From Actinoplanes lutulentus (lineage in GTDB: Bacteria > Actinomycetota > Actinomycetes > Mycobacteriales > Micromonosporaceae): DNA of 33,947 nt. A model generated the notes under the pieces. It worked only from the letters and a program-made list of their open reading frames with translations. It ran no database searches and was not told the origin of the DNA. Each line of letters begins with the position of its first letter. The first letter of the stretch is position 1. Below, one piece after another: positions 1 to 7,478 of this stretch. The stretch is taken from positions 1 through 33,947 of the forward strand of contig NZ_QLMJ01000037.1 of assembly GCF_003259845.1 (NCBI RefSeq), given 5' to 3'. The translations under genes and the position numbers were made by a program.

Positions 1-234
1 CCGTTGCCTCAAACGCTACATAGCACGCGAGATCTACCAAATCATCACCACCAACCACACCCCACCCACCACTTGACATCCATAGGAGCATCGGCTCGTG
101 GCCGCCGGGAGGCACGAGCTGGCTTTCCGTACTGTCTCGCGGCCGATTTCTCCGCGCTGAACACCAGCCCGGACCGGCCGGCGTTCAGCGCGCGAGCTCA
201 GCCGTCAAGCGAGCCCGGACGGTGTGACCGACGA
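1..234. other. Gene-free left edge with one hairpin
   Basis: I see no credible gene here. There is a 7-bp inverted repeat GCTCGTG at 94-100 with CACGAGC at 113-119 (12-nt loop). It lies beyond the 3' end of the minus-strand dioxygenase gene and might act in termination, but no T-tract follows on either strand. Confidence 0.3.
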
Positions 235-1125
235 TTACGCGGTGTCGGCAGGTGAGGCCGACGGCGAGGGCGACGGGGAACCGCTCGGCGGCGGGCCGGA
301 CGGCGGCGGGCCACTAGGGCCACCAGGACCTCCCGGGCCTCCAGGACCGCCCGGACCTCCGCCGCTGTCGTCGTCACCCACCGACGTGTCCGACAAGTCC
401 ATGCCGATCGCGAACCGCGCCGACCACCCACCCCGCACCCTGCGCGGATGCAGCAGCATCTGCTCGCCCGCCTCGGCATAGATGCCGTCGGTCGCGTTGG
501 TCGTGTCCGGCGCGCCCTTGCCCGCATACGGCTCGGTCGCCAGGTATGCCGCGCCGAACGGGTCGGTGAAGTACAGCTGGGAGGTGAACTCGTACGGATT
601 GCCGTCTGTGCCGATCGTGCGGATCTTCAGGTGGAGGTGGACGGTCCGGCCCTGGTACCAGCCGGGCAGCACCGTCACGAACCGGACCCGGCCGCACGAA
701 TCGCTGACCTGGTAACCCCGTAGGAATGTGTGCCCGACCGAGTTGTTGGCGGCCACGTCCGAGTAGACCCCGTACGCGTCGCAATGCCAGATGTCGACGA
801 CCGCGTCCGGCAACGATGTGCAGGCGCCGCCGGTGATCTGGAGGACGTCGAGGCCGAGCGTGAGCCGGGTGCCGTCCGAGACACTGCCGTCGAAGGTGTC
901 GACGCGGATGTCGGAGCGATTGAGGCCTTCGTCGACGAAGTACGGACCCTCCGTCATCTCCGGTTTCGCGACACAGTCAACACGATCAACACGATCAACA
1001 GCGGTGTCGCTTGCTGCCTGGGCGGCGGTTCCGGCCAGGGTCAGGCCGGCGCCGGTGAGCCCGAGTACGGCGAGGGCCTGCCGGCGGCTGAGTACCCGGC
1101 CGACCGGTTCGTCGTCGTTATCCAT
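235..1125 (-). CDS. Tat-exported intradiol ring-cleavage dioxygenase with Gly/Pro-rich tail
   Basis: Predicted to cleave catecholic rings between the hydroxyls outside the membrane. The N-terminus has a twin-arginine signal (SRRQALAVLG, residues 13-22), a hydrophobic stretch and an AQA site near residue 37. The intradiol fold follows: GPYFVDEG, VWHCDAYGVY (likely Tyr iron ligand) and GWYQGRTVHLH, with candidate His ligands H163 and H165. The last ~40 residues are unusual: GGP repeats like collagen, then a Ser/Pro stretch. The start is supported by GAGGAGG just upstream of the ATG. Secreted actinobacterial members of this family act on lignin-derived catechols and often carry C-terminal add-ons; here the add-on is not a recognisable binding domain. 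A TTGACA at 1182-1187 (minus strand) could be its -35. Function class is secure, substrate is not. Confidence 0.88.
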   Translation of the reverse strand: MDNDDEPVGRVLSRRQALAVLGLTGAGLTLAGTAAQAASDTAVDRVDRVDCVAKPEMTEGPYFVDEGLNRSDIRVDTFDGSVSDGTRLTLGLDVLQITGGACTSLPDAVVDIWHCDAYGVYSDVAANNSVGHTFLRGYQVSDSCGRVRFVTVLPGWYQGRTVHLHLKIRTIGTDGNPYEFTSQLYFTDPFGAAYLATEPYAGKGAPDTTNATDGIYAEAGEQMLLHPRRVRGGWSARFAIGMDLSDTSVGDDDSGGGPGGPGGPGGPGGPSGPPPSGPPPSGSPSPSPSASPADTA

Positions 1126-1183
1126 GGATCCTCCTCGTGGGATGGGACCCGGCAGACCCTAGGAATAGATACTTGGAAATGTG

Positions 1184-2608
1184 TCAATGAATTCTGTGAC
1201 TGAGCTGTGCGTCCTCAGCCCCGTCGAAGCGCCAGCCCGTGCCGGGGCGCAGGCCCGTGTCGACCGGACCGGCCGCGTCGGAAACCCGGGACGTGCGACC
1301 TGACCACATCGCCGCGTTCAGCGCTGCCCACGCCGCACCGAGCATCACCGCCGCGACCGTCTCGCTGATCCGGCTCCACCCGAGATAGACCCACGAACCC
1401 GCACAGAGCACCGCCAGCGTCCCCGCCGACGTCCAGACCGCCGCCTGCCACTTCCACGGCAGCCCGCGCGCCACCAGCCACGCGAGCAGCCCGGACGCCG
1501 CCGCGACCTGCGCGGTCTGCCCGGCCGACATCGTTGCGAGAGCCATCGCCGCCGCGTCGACCGGCACCCACCCGTCGAACTCGTCCACCGTCGGGAACAC
1601 CAGCGTCTCCGCCGCCTGCCACCCGGCCGGGAAAGCCTGTGTGAGCACCACCGCGAAGATCACCGCGGGAAGCACGGGTCCGAGCGCTTCCATCAGCCAG
1701 GCCCGCACCCCACGAGCCCGCAAGAAAGAACGCGCCAGTGACACCACCACCGCCACCGCGATCAGCACCTCCGGAACCACCGCCGTCGCCGTCTCCAGCG
1801 CGAACAGGTACCCGTCCGACGTCCACTGCCCCCGCGCCCACCCCGCAACCGCCTCGTCGACCGCGGCCAGCCCGCTGAACCGCACCATCGCCGGCACGAT
1901 GACGACGAGCAGCGCGGCCGTCGACACCAGGAACCCCAGGCTCAGCGATGCCATTGCCAGCGGGTGCGGCCGGAAACCCGGAAAATCACGGAAAGGCCGG
2001 AAATTGCGCAGCGCCAGGCCGATCGCGCGTACGGGATCCGGGTTTTGACCTATCCAACGGCCTGCAAGGATGAGTCCGAGAATGAGCACCGTCAGCGCCG
2101 CTAGCGCGCCTGTCGCGCGCCCTGCGCGCGCGGCAAGAACGTCGTAACTCGCGCCTGCCGCGTAACTCGCGCCAACCATCCATAGAGCCCAGAGACTCGC
2201 CGCCGGCGTGTGCCACGCAAGGAAGCGATTCCTGGGTACGCCATTTCGCGCGGCCAGGCGCGGCATCAGTGTCCGCGCACCGACCACCCACTGTCCGAAA
2301 AAGACCGCACGTCCGCCGTGCTTGGCGAAGAGTCGCTCGGTGCGTTCCGCGTGCCGGCCGAGGCCGAGGAACGAGCCGAAGCGGAAGGCGATGTTGCCGC
2401 CCAGGATCGCCGCGGTGACCGCGACGGCGAGGGCGGGGAGCAGTGGGACGACGCCGGCGTTGGCAAGGAGACCCATGGCTATCAATGCGGTGGCGGACGG
2501 CAGGACCAGGCCGGCGAGGACCGCTGTCTCGCATGTGACCAGGGCGAACACGACCAGATAGACCGCGATCGGGGGTAGTCCTCCGAGCAGATCCTGGATC
2601 ATGTGCAT
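1184..2608 (-). CDS. DedA-family membrane protein fused to a degenerate PAP2-like domain
   Basis: A 474-residue multi-pass membrane protein. Residues ~10-185 form a DedA/SNARE-associated domain, with the acidic residue and Gly-Pro segment (CETAVLAGLVLPS) and the second signature FFGQWVVGARTLMP; DedA proteins are linked to lipid transport and membrane homeostasis. Residues ~215-455 have the helix layout of PAP2 phosphatases, but the catalytic motifs are eroded: the PSGH position reads SAGQ, and the SRxYLGxH position reads SWVYLGWS with Glu where Asp is expected. The PAP2 half is therefore probably not a phosphatase. A TANNNT -10 (TAGCGT, 2610-2615) ends 7 nt before a second in-frame ATG at 2602, so a leaderless start there is possible. 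It is divergent from the nucleotidyltransferase-fold gene. Confidence 0.8.
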   Translation of the reverse strand: MHMIQDLLGGLPPIAVYLVVFALVTCETAVLAGLVLPSATALIAMGLLANAGVVPLLPALAVAVTAAILGGNIAFRFGSFLGLGRHAERTERLFAKHGGRAVFFGQWVVGARTLMPRLAARNGVPRNRFLAWHTPAASLWALWMVGASYAAGASYDVLAARAGRATGALAALTVLILGLILAGRWIGQNPDPVRAIGLALRNFRPFRDFPGFRPHPLAMASLSLGFLVSTAALLVVIVPAMVRFSGLAAVDEAVAGWARGQWTSDGYLFALETATAVVPEVLIAVAVVVSLARSFLRARGVRAWLMEALGPVLPAVIFAVVLTQAFPAGWQAAETLVFPTVDEFDGWVPVDAAAMALATMSAGQTAQVAAASGLLAWLVARGLPWKWQAAVWTSAGTLAVLCAGSWVYLGWSRISETVAAVMLGAAWAALNAAMWSGRTSRVSDAAGPVDTGLRPGTGWRFDGAEDAQLSHRIH

Positions 2609-2609
2609 G

Positions 2610-2615
2610 ACGCTA
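2610..2615 (-). promoter_or_regulatory. Candidate -10 for leaderless expression of the DedA/PAP2 gene
   Basis: TAGCGT on the minus strand fits the actinobacterial TANNNT -10. It is followed by 7 nt and then the ATG at 2602. If used, translation would begin at the second of the two N-terminal methionines. Confidence 0.35.
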
Positions 2616-2682
2616 GGGGTTGGAACCGGGCGGGGGATCGGTGAAGCTCCTTAGGGATCCACCGATATCTGTAGGAGTGACG

Positions 2683-3450
2683 ATGCAACCGACGCTGCGC
2701 CGCCTGGACGAGCTCGCCACATTCCTCGCTGACCGGGACGACACCATCGCGGTGCTCGGGCTCGGCTCGGCGGGCGCACAGAGAGCCCGGCTCGACGAGC
2801 ACTCCGACCTGGACTTCTTCGTGATCGTCGCGGAGGGCGCGCGGTCGCGGTACGTCGAACGCATCGACTGGCTGGAAGCGCCATGTCCGCTCCTGTTCAG
2901 CTTCGCCCACGAGCGAAACGGACGGAAGGCGCTGTACGAGGACGGCATCTTCGTGGAGTACGCGGTCCTGACCACCACCGAGCTGGCGCACGTCCCGTTC
3001 TCCGGGGCGCGGGTGGTGTGGCGGCGTGCGGACGCTCCGGCCGGGCTGGCCCAGTCGGAGGTGCCGGTGCCGCGGACCCCGTACGACACCGTCGACTTCC
3101 ACCTGAACGAGGCGCTCACCAACATCTATGTCGGCCTGCATCGTGAGCTGCGCGGGGAGCGGTTGAGCGCGTCCCGGTTCATCCAGACCTACGCCGTCGA
3201 CCGGGTCATCTCGCTGTTGCGGCTGGCCAGCGGCGAGGCACCGTACCGGGATCCGTTCGACGTGTCCCGGCGGGTGGAGCGCGCCTATCCGGCGGAGGTG
3301 CTGCCGCTCGCCGAGATGATCCCCGGGTACGCGCACAACGTGGCGGCCGCCCGGACGACGTTCCGGTGGCTGAGCCGCCGGTACCCGGTGCACCCCGGCA
3401 TCGGCGCGGCGATCACCGCATTGCTGACCCGTTCGGGGGATTACTCCTGA
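2683..3450 (+). CDS. Nucleotidyltransferase-fold protein
   Basis: A 255-residue cytosolic protein. Its N-terminal third has the minimal nucleotidyltransferase signature: GLGSAGAQRA, then HSDLDFFVIV, giving the GS...DxD metal-binding core (residues ~24-48). The rest is mainly helical (VDRVISLLRLAS, NVAAARTTFRWLSRRYPVHPG) and resembles the four-helix partner region of aminoglycoside-type or MNT-type transferases. I cannot name a substrate. ATG 2683 is preferred over the upstream in-frame start at 2620 because GGAG at 2674-2677 sits 5 nt before it. It stands alone on this strand, and I saw no HEPN or other toxin partner beside it, so a toxin-antitoxin role is not supported. Confidence 0.72.
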   Translation: MQPTLRRLDELATFLADRDDTIAVLGLGSAGAQRARLDEHSDLDFFVIVAEGARSRYVERIDWLEAPCPLLFSFAHERNGRKALYEDGIFVEYAVLTTTELAHVPFSGARVVWRRADAPAGLAQSEVPVPRTPYDTVDFHLNEALTNIYVGLHRELRGERLSASRFIQTYAVDRVISLLRLASGEAPYRDPFDVSRRVERAYPAEVLPLAEMIPGYAHNVAAARTTFRWLSRRYPVHPGIGAAITALLTRSGDYS

Positions 3451-3471
3451 TCTTCACAGCGAGGAACCTCG

Positions 3472-4104
3472 ATGTCCATGGCGGACGTTGTTCCTCAGGA
3501 CGTTGTTCCTAAGTGGAAAGCAGTCGTTCTCGACTTCGTGGAGCGTGGTGGCTGGTCGGCGGGGCAGGTCTTCTTCGCGACCCTGCTGGCCGGCGGGATC
3601 ACCACTGTCGTCAAGCTGCCCTGGGGTGAGGCGCTCACCCTCGCGATCAGCGCGTTCGTCTCGTCGATCGTGCTCACCGGCGTGCAGTACCTGTCGAAGC
3701 AGACCAACCTGGCGTTCTGGCCCGACCTGCTGGTCCGGCTCGCGAAGACGTTCCTCAGCTCGCTGTCGGCGTCGATCCTGGCCGGCGCGTTCAACGTGAC
3801 CACGTTCGACTGGGAGACGGCGTTCAACGTGGCGTTCCTGGCCACCCTCGGCTCGCTCGGCAAGGGTCTGCTGGCCCGGGAACCGGCCGCGCCGAACGGG
3901 CAGGTGCCGTCGGACGCGTCGCCGTCGACGCTGCCGACCGGTACCTACCGCGAGGCGGTCGACCACGGGACGCCGCCACCCACCATCGAGGCGACGAACC
4001 CGCCGGAGGGGACGTCGTCGGCCGGGTCGTTACCCGATTCGAGCGCCACACCCGTTGCGGGTGTGGGTACACCCGCAACGGATGTGAAGCCCGAGGCTCA
4101 GTAA
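3472..4104 (+). CDS. Holin-like small membrane protein with internally duplicated domain
   Basis: A 210-residue protein with two halves of similar pattern. Residues ~22-72 and ~83-130 each contain a basic/amphipathic start, a hydrophobic helix (LLAGGITTVV; ILAGAFNVTT), a W-x-E-A turn (PWGEALTLA; DWETAFNVA) and a second hydrophobic helix. This matches the r1t-type phage holin fold, here apparently in tandem. The C-terminal ~75 residues are a Pro/Ser/Thr-rich tail. Near the start a 15-bp tandem repeat encodes DVVPQ-DVVPK. GAGGAA lies ~6 nt before the ATG. No lysin or other phage gene is nearby, so this may be a domesticated holin or a holin-like membrane protein of other use. Its 3' end overlaps the end of convergent pobA by 7 nt. 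Confidence 0.65.
   Translation: MSMADVVPQDVVPKWKAVVLDFVERGGWSAGQVFFATLLAGGITTVVKLPWGEALTLAISAFVSSIVLTGVQYLSKQTNLAFWPDLLVRLAKTFLSSLSASILAGAFNVTTFDWETAFNVAFLATLGSLGKGLLAREPAAPNGQVPSDASPSTLPTGTYREAVDHGTPPPTIEATNPPEGTSSAGSLPDSSATPVAGVGTPATDVKPEAQ
4052..4081. terminator. Perfect 13-bp hairpin inside the convergent gene ends
   Basis: The arms are 4052-4064 (CCGTTGCGGGTGT) and 4069-4081 (ACACCCGCAACGG) with loop GGGT. The hairpin lies inside the last codons of the holin-like gene and 17 nt beyond the pobA stop on the other strand, so it is placed to end pobA transcription. No U-tract follows. Confidence 0.55.
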
Positions 4105-5252
4105 CCGATCGGCAGGCCGGCGTAGTTCTCGGCGAGGCCGGTCGCGCCGGCCTCGCTGTTCGCCACCCACTTGAGCTGGGACAACTGCAGCTGCGCGTCG
4201 AACGGGTCGCCGGACGTGTGCAGCATCGTCGTCATCCACCAGGAGAAGTGCGTGCACCGCCAGACCCGCCGCTGCGCGTCGTCGGAATACCGGTCCGCGA
4301 GCCTCTCATCGCCCTCCTTGACCTTGGCGATCAGCGCCTTGCTGAGCAGCGCCACATCCGCGATCGCCAGGTTCAGGCCCTTCGCGCCGGTCGGCGGGAC
4401 GATGTGCGCGGCGTCGCCGGCCAGGAACAGGTTGTGGTGCCGCATCGGGGTCTGCACGTAACTGCGCATCGGCAGCACGCTCTTGTCGGTGATCGGGCCG
4501 GGGGTGAGCTTCCAGCCGTTCTGCCCGTGGCCGAGGCGGGTGGCGAGCTCGTCCCAGATCCGGTCGTCGGACCAGGACTGCGGGTCGGTGCCGTTCGGGA
4601 CCTGCAGATACAGGCGGCTCACGGTGGCCGAGCGCATCGAGTGCAGGGCGAAGCCGTTGGGGTGCCAGGCGTAGATGAGCTCGTCGGTCGACGGGGCGAC
4701 GTCGGCGAGGATGCCGAACCAGGAGTAGGGGTAGACCTTTTCGTAGGTCTCCGCGGCGGGAACCGCCTGCCTGCTGGGCCCGAAGGAGCCGTCGCAGCCG
4801 GCGATGGCAGTGGCGTCCAGTCGCTGGCTCTGCCCCGACTTGTCGGTGAAAGTCACGTGATCGTCGTGGAGCTCAACCTCGGTGACCTCGTAATGGATCT
4901 CCTGGCCGTCCGCCGCTCGTGCCTTGATCAAATCTTTCTGGACCTCGGTCTGGCCGTAGACCCACACACTCCGGCCTACCAGATCCACGAAATCCAGATG
5001 GTGCCGCTCGCCCGGCCACTGCAGGTAGATGCCCCGGTGATGGTCGCCCTCGGCGCGGATCCGGTCGCCGAGGCCCACCGACTCCAGCAGCTCCACGCTC
5101 GAATGCTCCAGGATCCCAGCCCGGATACGAGCGGCCACGTACTCCTCGGAGCGGGTCTCGAGGACCACCGACTCGACCCCGCCCTGGGCGAGGAGGTGGG
5201 AAAGAAGCAGGCCGGCGGGGCCGGCGCCGATGATGGCGACCTGGGTACGCAT
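4098..5252 (-). CDS. pobA: 4-hydroxybenzoate 3-monooxygenase
   Basis: A flavoprotein hydroxylase converting 4-hydroxybenzoate to protocatechuate with O2 and NAD(P)H in the cytosol. Family motifs are clear: the FAD GxGxxG motif (GAGPAG, residues 9-14), ARIRAGILE, VYGQTEVQKDLI, the DG-type motif AGCDGSFGPSRQ, and LFLAGDAAHIVPPTGAKGLNLA. The end SEAGATGLAENYAGLP also matches PobA. At 384 residues it is close to the usual ~390. ATG 5252 (MRTQVAIIGAG) is chosen over a TTG at 5288 because it matches the family N-terminus and leaves room for the promoter at 5290-5295. It feeds the protocatechuate genes encoded divergently beyond the IclR gene, and probably has its own IclR-controlled promoter. Confidence 0.95.
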   Translation of the reverse strand: MRTQVAIIGAGPAGLLLSHLLAQGGVESVVLETRSEEYVAARIRAGILEHSSVELLESVGLGDRIRAEGDHHRGIYLQWPGERHHLDFVDLVGRSVWVYGQTEVQKDLIKARAADGQEIHYEVTEVELHDDHVTFTDKSGQSQRLDATAIAGCDGSFGPSRQAVPAAETYEKVYPYSWFGILADVAPSTDELIYAWHPNGFALHSMRSATVSRLYLQVPNGTDPQSWSDDRIWDELATRLGHGQNGWKLTPGPITDKSVLPMRSYVQTPMRHHNLFLAGDAAHIVPPTGAKGLNLAIADVALLSKALIAKVKEGDERLADRYSDDAQRRVWRCTHFSWWMTTMLHTSGDPFDAQLQLSQLKWVANSEAGATGLAENYAGLPIGY

Positions 5253-5289
5253 CACCACAGCGTCGGCGACCGTTCGGTGATCGGGCAAT

Positions 5290-5311
5290 ACCCTATTTCC
5301 ACTGAACGGAA
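5290..5311 (-). promoter_or_regulatory. Promoter and IclR-type operator of pobA
   Basis: On the minus strand the operator TTCCGTTCAGTGGAA (5311 to 5297) is followed by one base and then TAGGGT (5295 to 5290), a TANNNT -10. The operator occupies the last codons of the iclR gene, and the TAG of the -10 is the iclR stop codon. The same operator/-10 spacing recurs at the pcaH promoter (6052-6073). Binding by the neighbouring IclR protein is inferred. Confidence 0.65.
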
Positions 5312-6042
5312 GGCGCGCCGGCCAGGGTGCGGCCGATGCCGTGCGCCGCGACCTGCAGGGCGGAGACCAGGCGGGGGAGCTGACGGCGCAGATCGGGGAC
5401 GACCATGCCGAGAGCGGCGACCACGGAGTCCCCGTTGCGGACCGGCACCGCCACCGAGCAGGCGCCGAGGCTCATCTCCTCACCGGTGGTGGCGTATCCC
5501 TCGGCGCGGACCCGTTTCAGCTGTTCGAGCAGGCGGGCCGGCTGGGTGATGGTGTAGGCGGTGATCCGAGTCAACGCCTTTAACGCCTCCATCCGTACGT
5601 CCTCCGGCGCGTAGGCGAGCAGCACCTTCCCGACGCCGGTGGAGTGCATCGGCAACCGGGATCCGACCCGGCTGACCACGGGCACCGACACGTGCCCGGC
5701 GAGCCGTTCGACGTACAGCACCTCCAGGCCGTCGCGGACCGCGAGATGCACGGTGGCGAGCGTCGTCCCGTACAAATCATGCAAAAATGGGGAAGCCGCC
5801 TGGCGCAGGCCGCTCTGCACCGGCGCGAGCAGTCCGAGCTGCCAGATCCGGCGCCCGATCACGTAATCGCCGTTCGCCTCACGGGCCAGCGCGCCCCACC
5901 GGTGCAACTCGCCGACCAGGCGATGTGCGGTCGCGAGGGGCAGCCCGGCCCGATGGGCGAGATCGGTCAGGGAGAGGGCGCGGTGCTCGCCGTCGAAGGC
6001 GCCGAGGATGGCCAGGGCACGGGACGTGACCGATGCACCCAT
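5293..6042 (-). CDS. IclR-family regulator of the pob/pca genes (PobR/PcaR-like)
   Basis: A 249-residue regulator with an N-terminal winged HTH (residues ~5-65: SRALAILGAFDG, SLTDLAHRAGLPLATAHRLVGEL) and a C-terminal IclR effector domain (VLYVERLAGH, GSRLPMHSTGVGKVLLAY, GYATTGEEMSLGACSVAVPV). Members of this family commonly sense protocatechuate or 4-hydroxybenzoate. Position supports that: it is divergent from pcaHGBL and directly upstream of pobA. ATG 6042 follows a GGAAGGGGG ribosome site, so the upstream in-frame start at 6057 is not used. Two near-identical TTCC-N7-GGAA palindromes flank the gene, one overlapping its own transcription start region, suggesting autoregulation. Whether it activates or represses cannot be read from the sequence. 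Confidence 0.9.
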   Translation of the reverse strand: MGASVTSRALAILGAFDGEHRALSLTDLAHRAGLPLATAHRLVGELHRWGALAREANGDYVIGRRIWQLGLLAPVQSGLRQAASPFLHDLYGTTLATVHLAVRDGLEVLYVERLAGHVSVPVVSRVGSRLPMHSTGVGKVLLAYAPEDVRMEALKALTRITAYTITQPARLLEQLKRVRAEGYATTGEEMSLGACSVAVPVRNGDSVVAALGMVVPDLRRQLPRLVSALQVAAHGIGRTLAGAPSVQWK

Positions 6043-6051
6043 GACGCCCCC

Positions 6052-6074
6052 TTCCACTCAGCGGAAGTAGATTA
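6052..6074. promoter_or_regulatory. IclR-type operator with overlapping divergent -10 elements
   Basis: The operator TTCCACTCAGCGGAA (6052-6066) is followed by one base and TAGATT (6068-6073), a -10 for pcaH. On the opposite strand TAATCT (6074 to 6069) can serve as the -10 for iclR, so the two -10 boxes overlap face to face and the operator covers the iclR start region. Neither side has a good -35, as is common for regulator-dependent promoters. Confidence 0.65.
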
Positions 6075-6116
6075 TCGCCGTGAAGCCGCGACCCGCCTAG
6101 CGTCCGGAGCGTGAAC

Positions 6117-6860
6117 ATGGAGTCGTCACAAGCTGACATCAACCGGGAGATCGAGGCAGCGGCCCAGCAACCCGGCGGACCGCAACCGAAGATCGACTAT
6201 GCCCCGTACCGCAGTTCCATCCTGCGGCACCCGAAGCAGCCGGCGCACCTGATCGACCCGGAGTCGGTCGAGCTGTGGGCGCCCGCGTTCGGCCACCGTG
6301 ACGTCGCGGTCGACGAGGCCGACCTGACCATCCAGCACGCCGGCACCCCGATCGGCGAGCGGATCGTGGTCACCGGCCGCGTCCTCGACGGCGACGGCCG
6401 CCCGGTGGCGAACCAGCTCGTCGAGGTGTGGCAGGCCAACGCCGCGGGCCGGTACCGGCATCAGCGCGACCAGCACCCGGCGCCGCACGACCCGAACTTC
6501 ACCGGCGTCGGCCGCTGCATCACCGGGCCGGACGGGTCGTACCGCTTCCAGACGATCAAGCCGGGACCGTACCCGTGGCGCAACCACCTCAACGCCTGGC
6601 GCCCCGCGCACATCCACTTCTCGCTGTTCGGCCTCGACTTCACCCAGCGGGTCGTGACGCAGATGTACTTCCCGGGCGATCCGCTCTTCCAGTACGACCC
6701 GATCTACCAGTCGATCACCGACCCGAAATCGCGGGACCTGCTGATCGCCCAGTACGACCACGACCTCACCACCCCGGAGTGGAACACCGGGTACCGCTGG
6801 GACATCGTCCTCACCGGCACCCACCGCACTCCGCTCGACATCGACGAGGATCAGGCATGA
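6117..6860 (+). CDS. pcaH: Protocatechuate 3,4-dioxygenase beta subunit
   Basis: The iron-binding subunit of the enzyme that opens protocatechuate to 3-carboxy-cis,cis-muconate. The expected iron ligands are present in order: Tyr113 (AAGRYRHQ), Tyr152 (GPYPWRNH), His165 and His167 (RPAHIHFS). The N-terminal PcaH region (YAPYRSSILRHPKQP) and LVEVWQANAAGRY are typical. Length is 247 residues, normal for the family. ATG 6117 is chosen over GTG 6111 because GGAG at 6106-6109 is 7 nt upstream. It is the first gene of the pca operon and its stop overlaps the pcaG start (ATGA). Transcription probably begins near 6080 from the operator-linked promoter. Confidence 0.96.
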   Translation: MESSQADINREIEAAAQQPGGPQPKIDYAPYRSSILRHPKQPAHLIDPESVELWAPAFGHRDVAVDEADLTIQHAGTPIGERIVVTGRVLDGDGRPVANQLVEVWQANAAGRYRHQRDQHPAPHDPNFTGVGRCITGPDGSYRFQTIKPGPYPWRNHLNAWRPAHIHFSLFGLDFTQRVVTQMYFPGDPLFQYDPIYQSITDPKSRDLLIAQYDHDLTTPEWNTGYRWDIVLTGTHRTPLDIDEDQA

Positions 6861-7420
6861 GCGCGGTTCCCGGCCAGACCGTCGGCCCCTTCTTCCACCT
6901 TGGCCTGGAATTCCCGCAGATGAACGAACTGGTCCCGCCGGCCAGCCCGCGCGCGGTCCGCCTGCACGGCCGCGTCACCGACGGCGGCGGCAACCCGGTC
7001 CCGGACGCGGTCCTCGAGATCTGGCAGGCCGACCCGCAGGGCCACGTCCTGCGTACCCCCGGCTCACTGCGTCGCGACGGATGGACCTTCACCGGCTGGG
7101 GCCGCGCCGCCACCGACCCCGACGGCCACTACCAGTTCTTCACCCTGGAACCGGGCGCCACCGAGCAGGGCCGAGCCCCGTTCTTCGCCGTGACCGTTTT
7201 TGCCCGCGGCCTGCTGGACCGGCTGTTCACCCGCGCCTACCTGCCCGACGACCCGGACCTGCTCGCCACGGACACGCTCCTGGAGTCGGTCGCCCCGGAT
7301 CGCCGCGCCACGCTGATCGCCCGGCGCGAACCGCATGGCCTCGTCTTCGACGTGAGCCTCCAGGGCCCCGCCGAGACGGTCTTCGTCACCTACCCCCGCC
7401 TGCGCGACGCATGGGCCTGA
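6857..7420 (+). CDS. pcaG: Protocatechuate 3,4-dioxygenase alpha subunit
   Basis: The partner of PcaH in the alpha-beta dioxygenase. The 187-residue product begins MSAVPGQTVGPFFHLGL, the PcaG N-terminus, followed by the intradiol core (LHGRVTDGGGNPVPDAVLEIWQADPQGH, GWGRAATDPDGHYQF) and APFFAVTVFARGLLDRLFTRAYLPDD. As expected for the alpha chain the iron-binding His-x-His of PcaH is missing (PFFAVTVFARG at that place). The ATGA overlap with pcaH implies translational coupling and equal subunit supply. A 100-nt gap with a strong hairpin separates it from pcaB. Confidence 0.95.
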   Translation: MSAVPGQTVGPFFHLGLEFPQMNELVPPASPRAVRLHGRVTDGGGNPVPDAVLEIWQADPQGHVLRTPGSLRRDGWTFTGWGRAATDPDGHYQFFTLEPGATEQGRAPFFAVTVFARGLLDRLFTRAYLPDDPDLLATDTLLESVAPDRRATLIARREPHGLVFDVSLQGPAETVFVTYPRLRDAWA

Positions 7421-7446
7421 TCATTTTCGCCCCTTTTCCGCGGCCA

Positions 7447-7478
7447 GCTGCCGGGTCGCTCTCCAGCGACGCGGCAGC
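7447..7478 (+). other. Intercistronic hairpin between pcaG and pcaB
   Basis: The arms 7447-7460 and 7465-7478 are 14 nt each, complementary at 13 of 14 positions, with loop CTCC. There is no T-tract, so it is more likely an mRNA stability or partial-termination element setting dioxygenase output relative to pcaB and pcaL than a full terminator. Confidence 0.5.

Noticed and set aside
2683..3450. Possible MNT antitoxin of a HEPN/MNT module
   Set aside because: The protein is larger than typical MNT antitoxins and no HEPN gene is next to it.
3472..4104. Prophage remnant
   Set aside because: Only one holin-like gene is present, flanked by catabolic and housekeeping genes; no endolysin, integrase or attachment repeats were seen.
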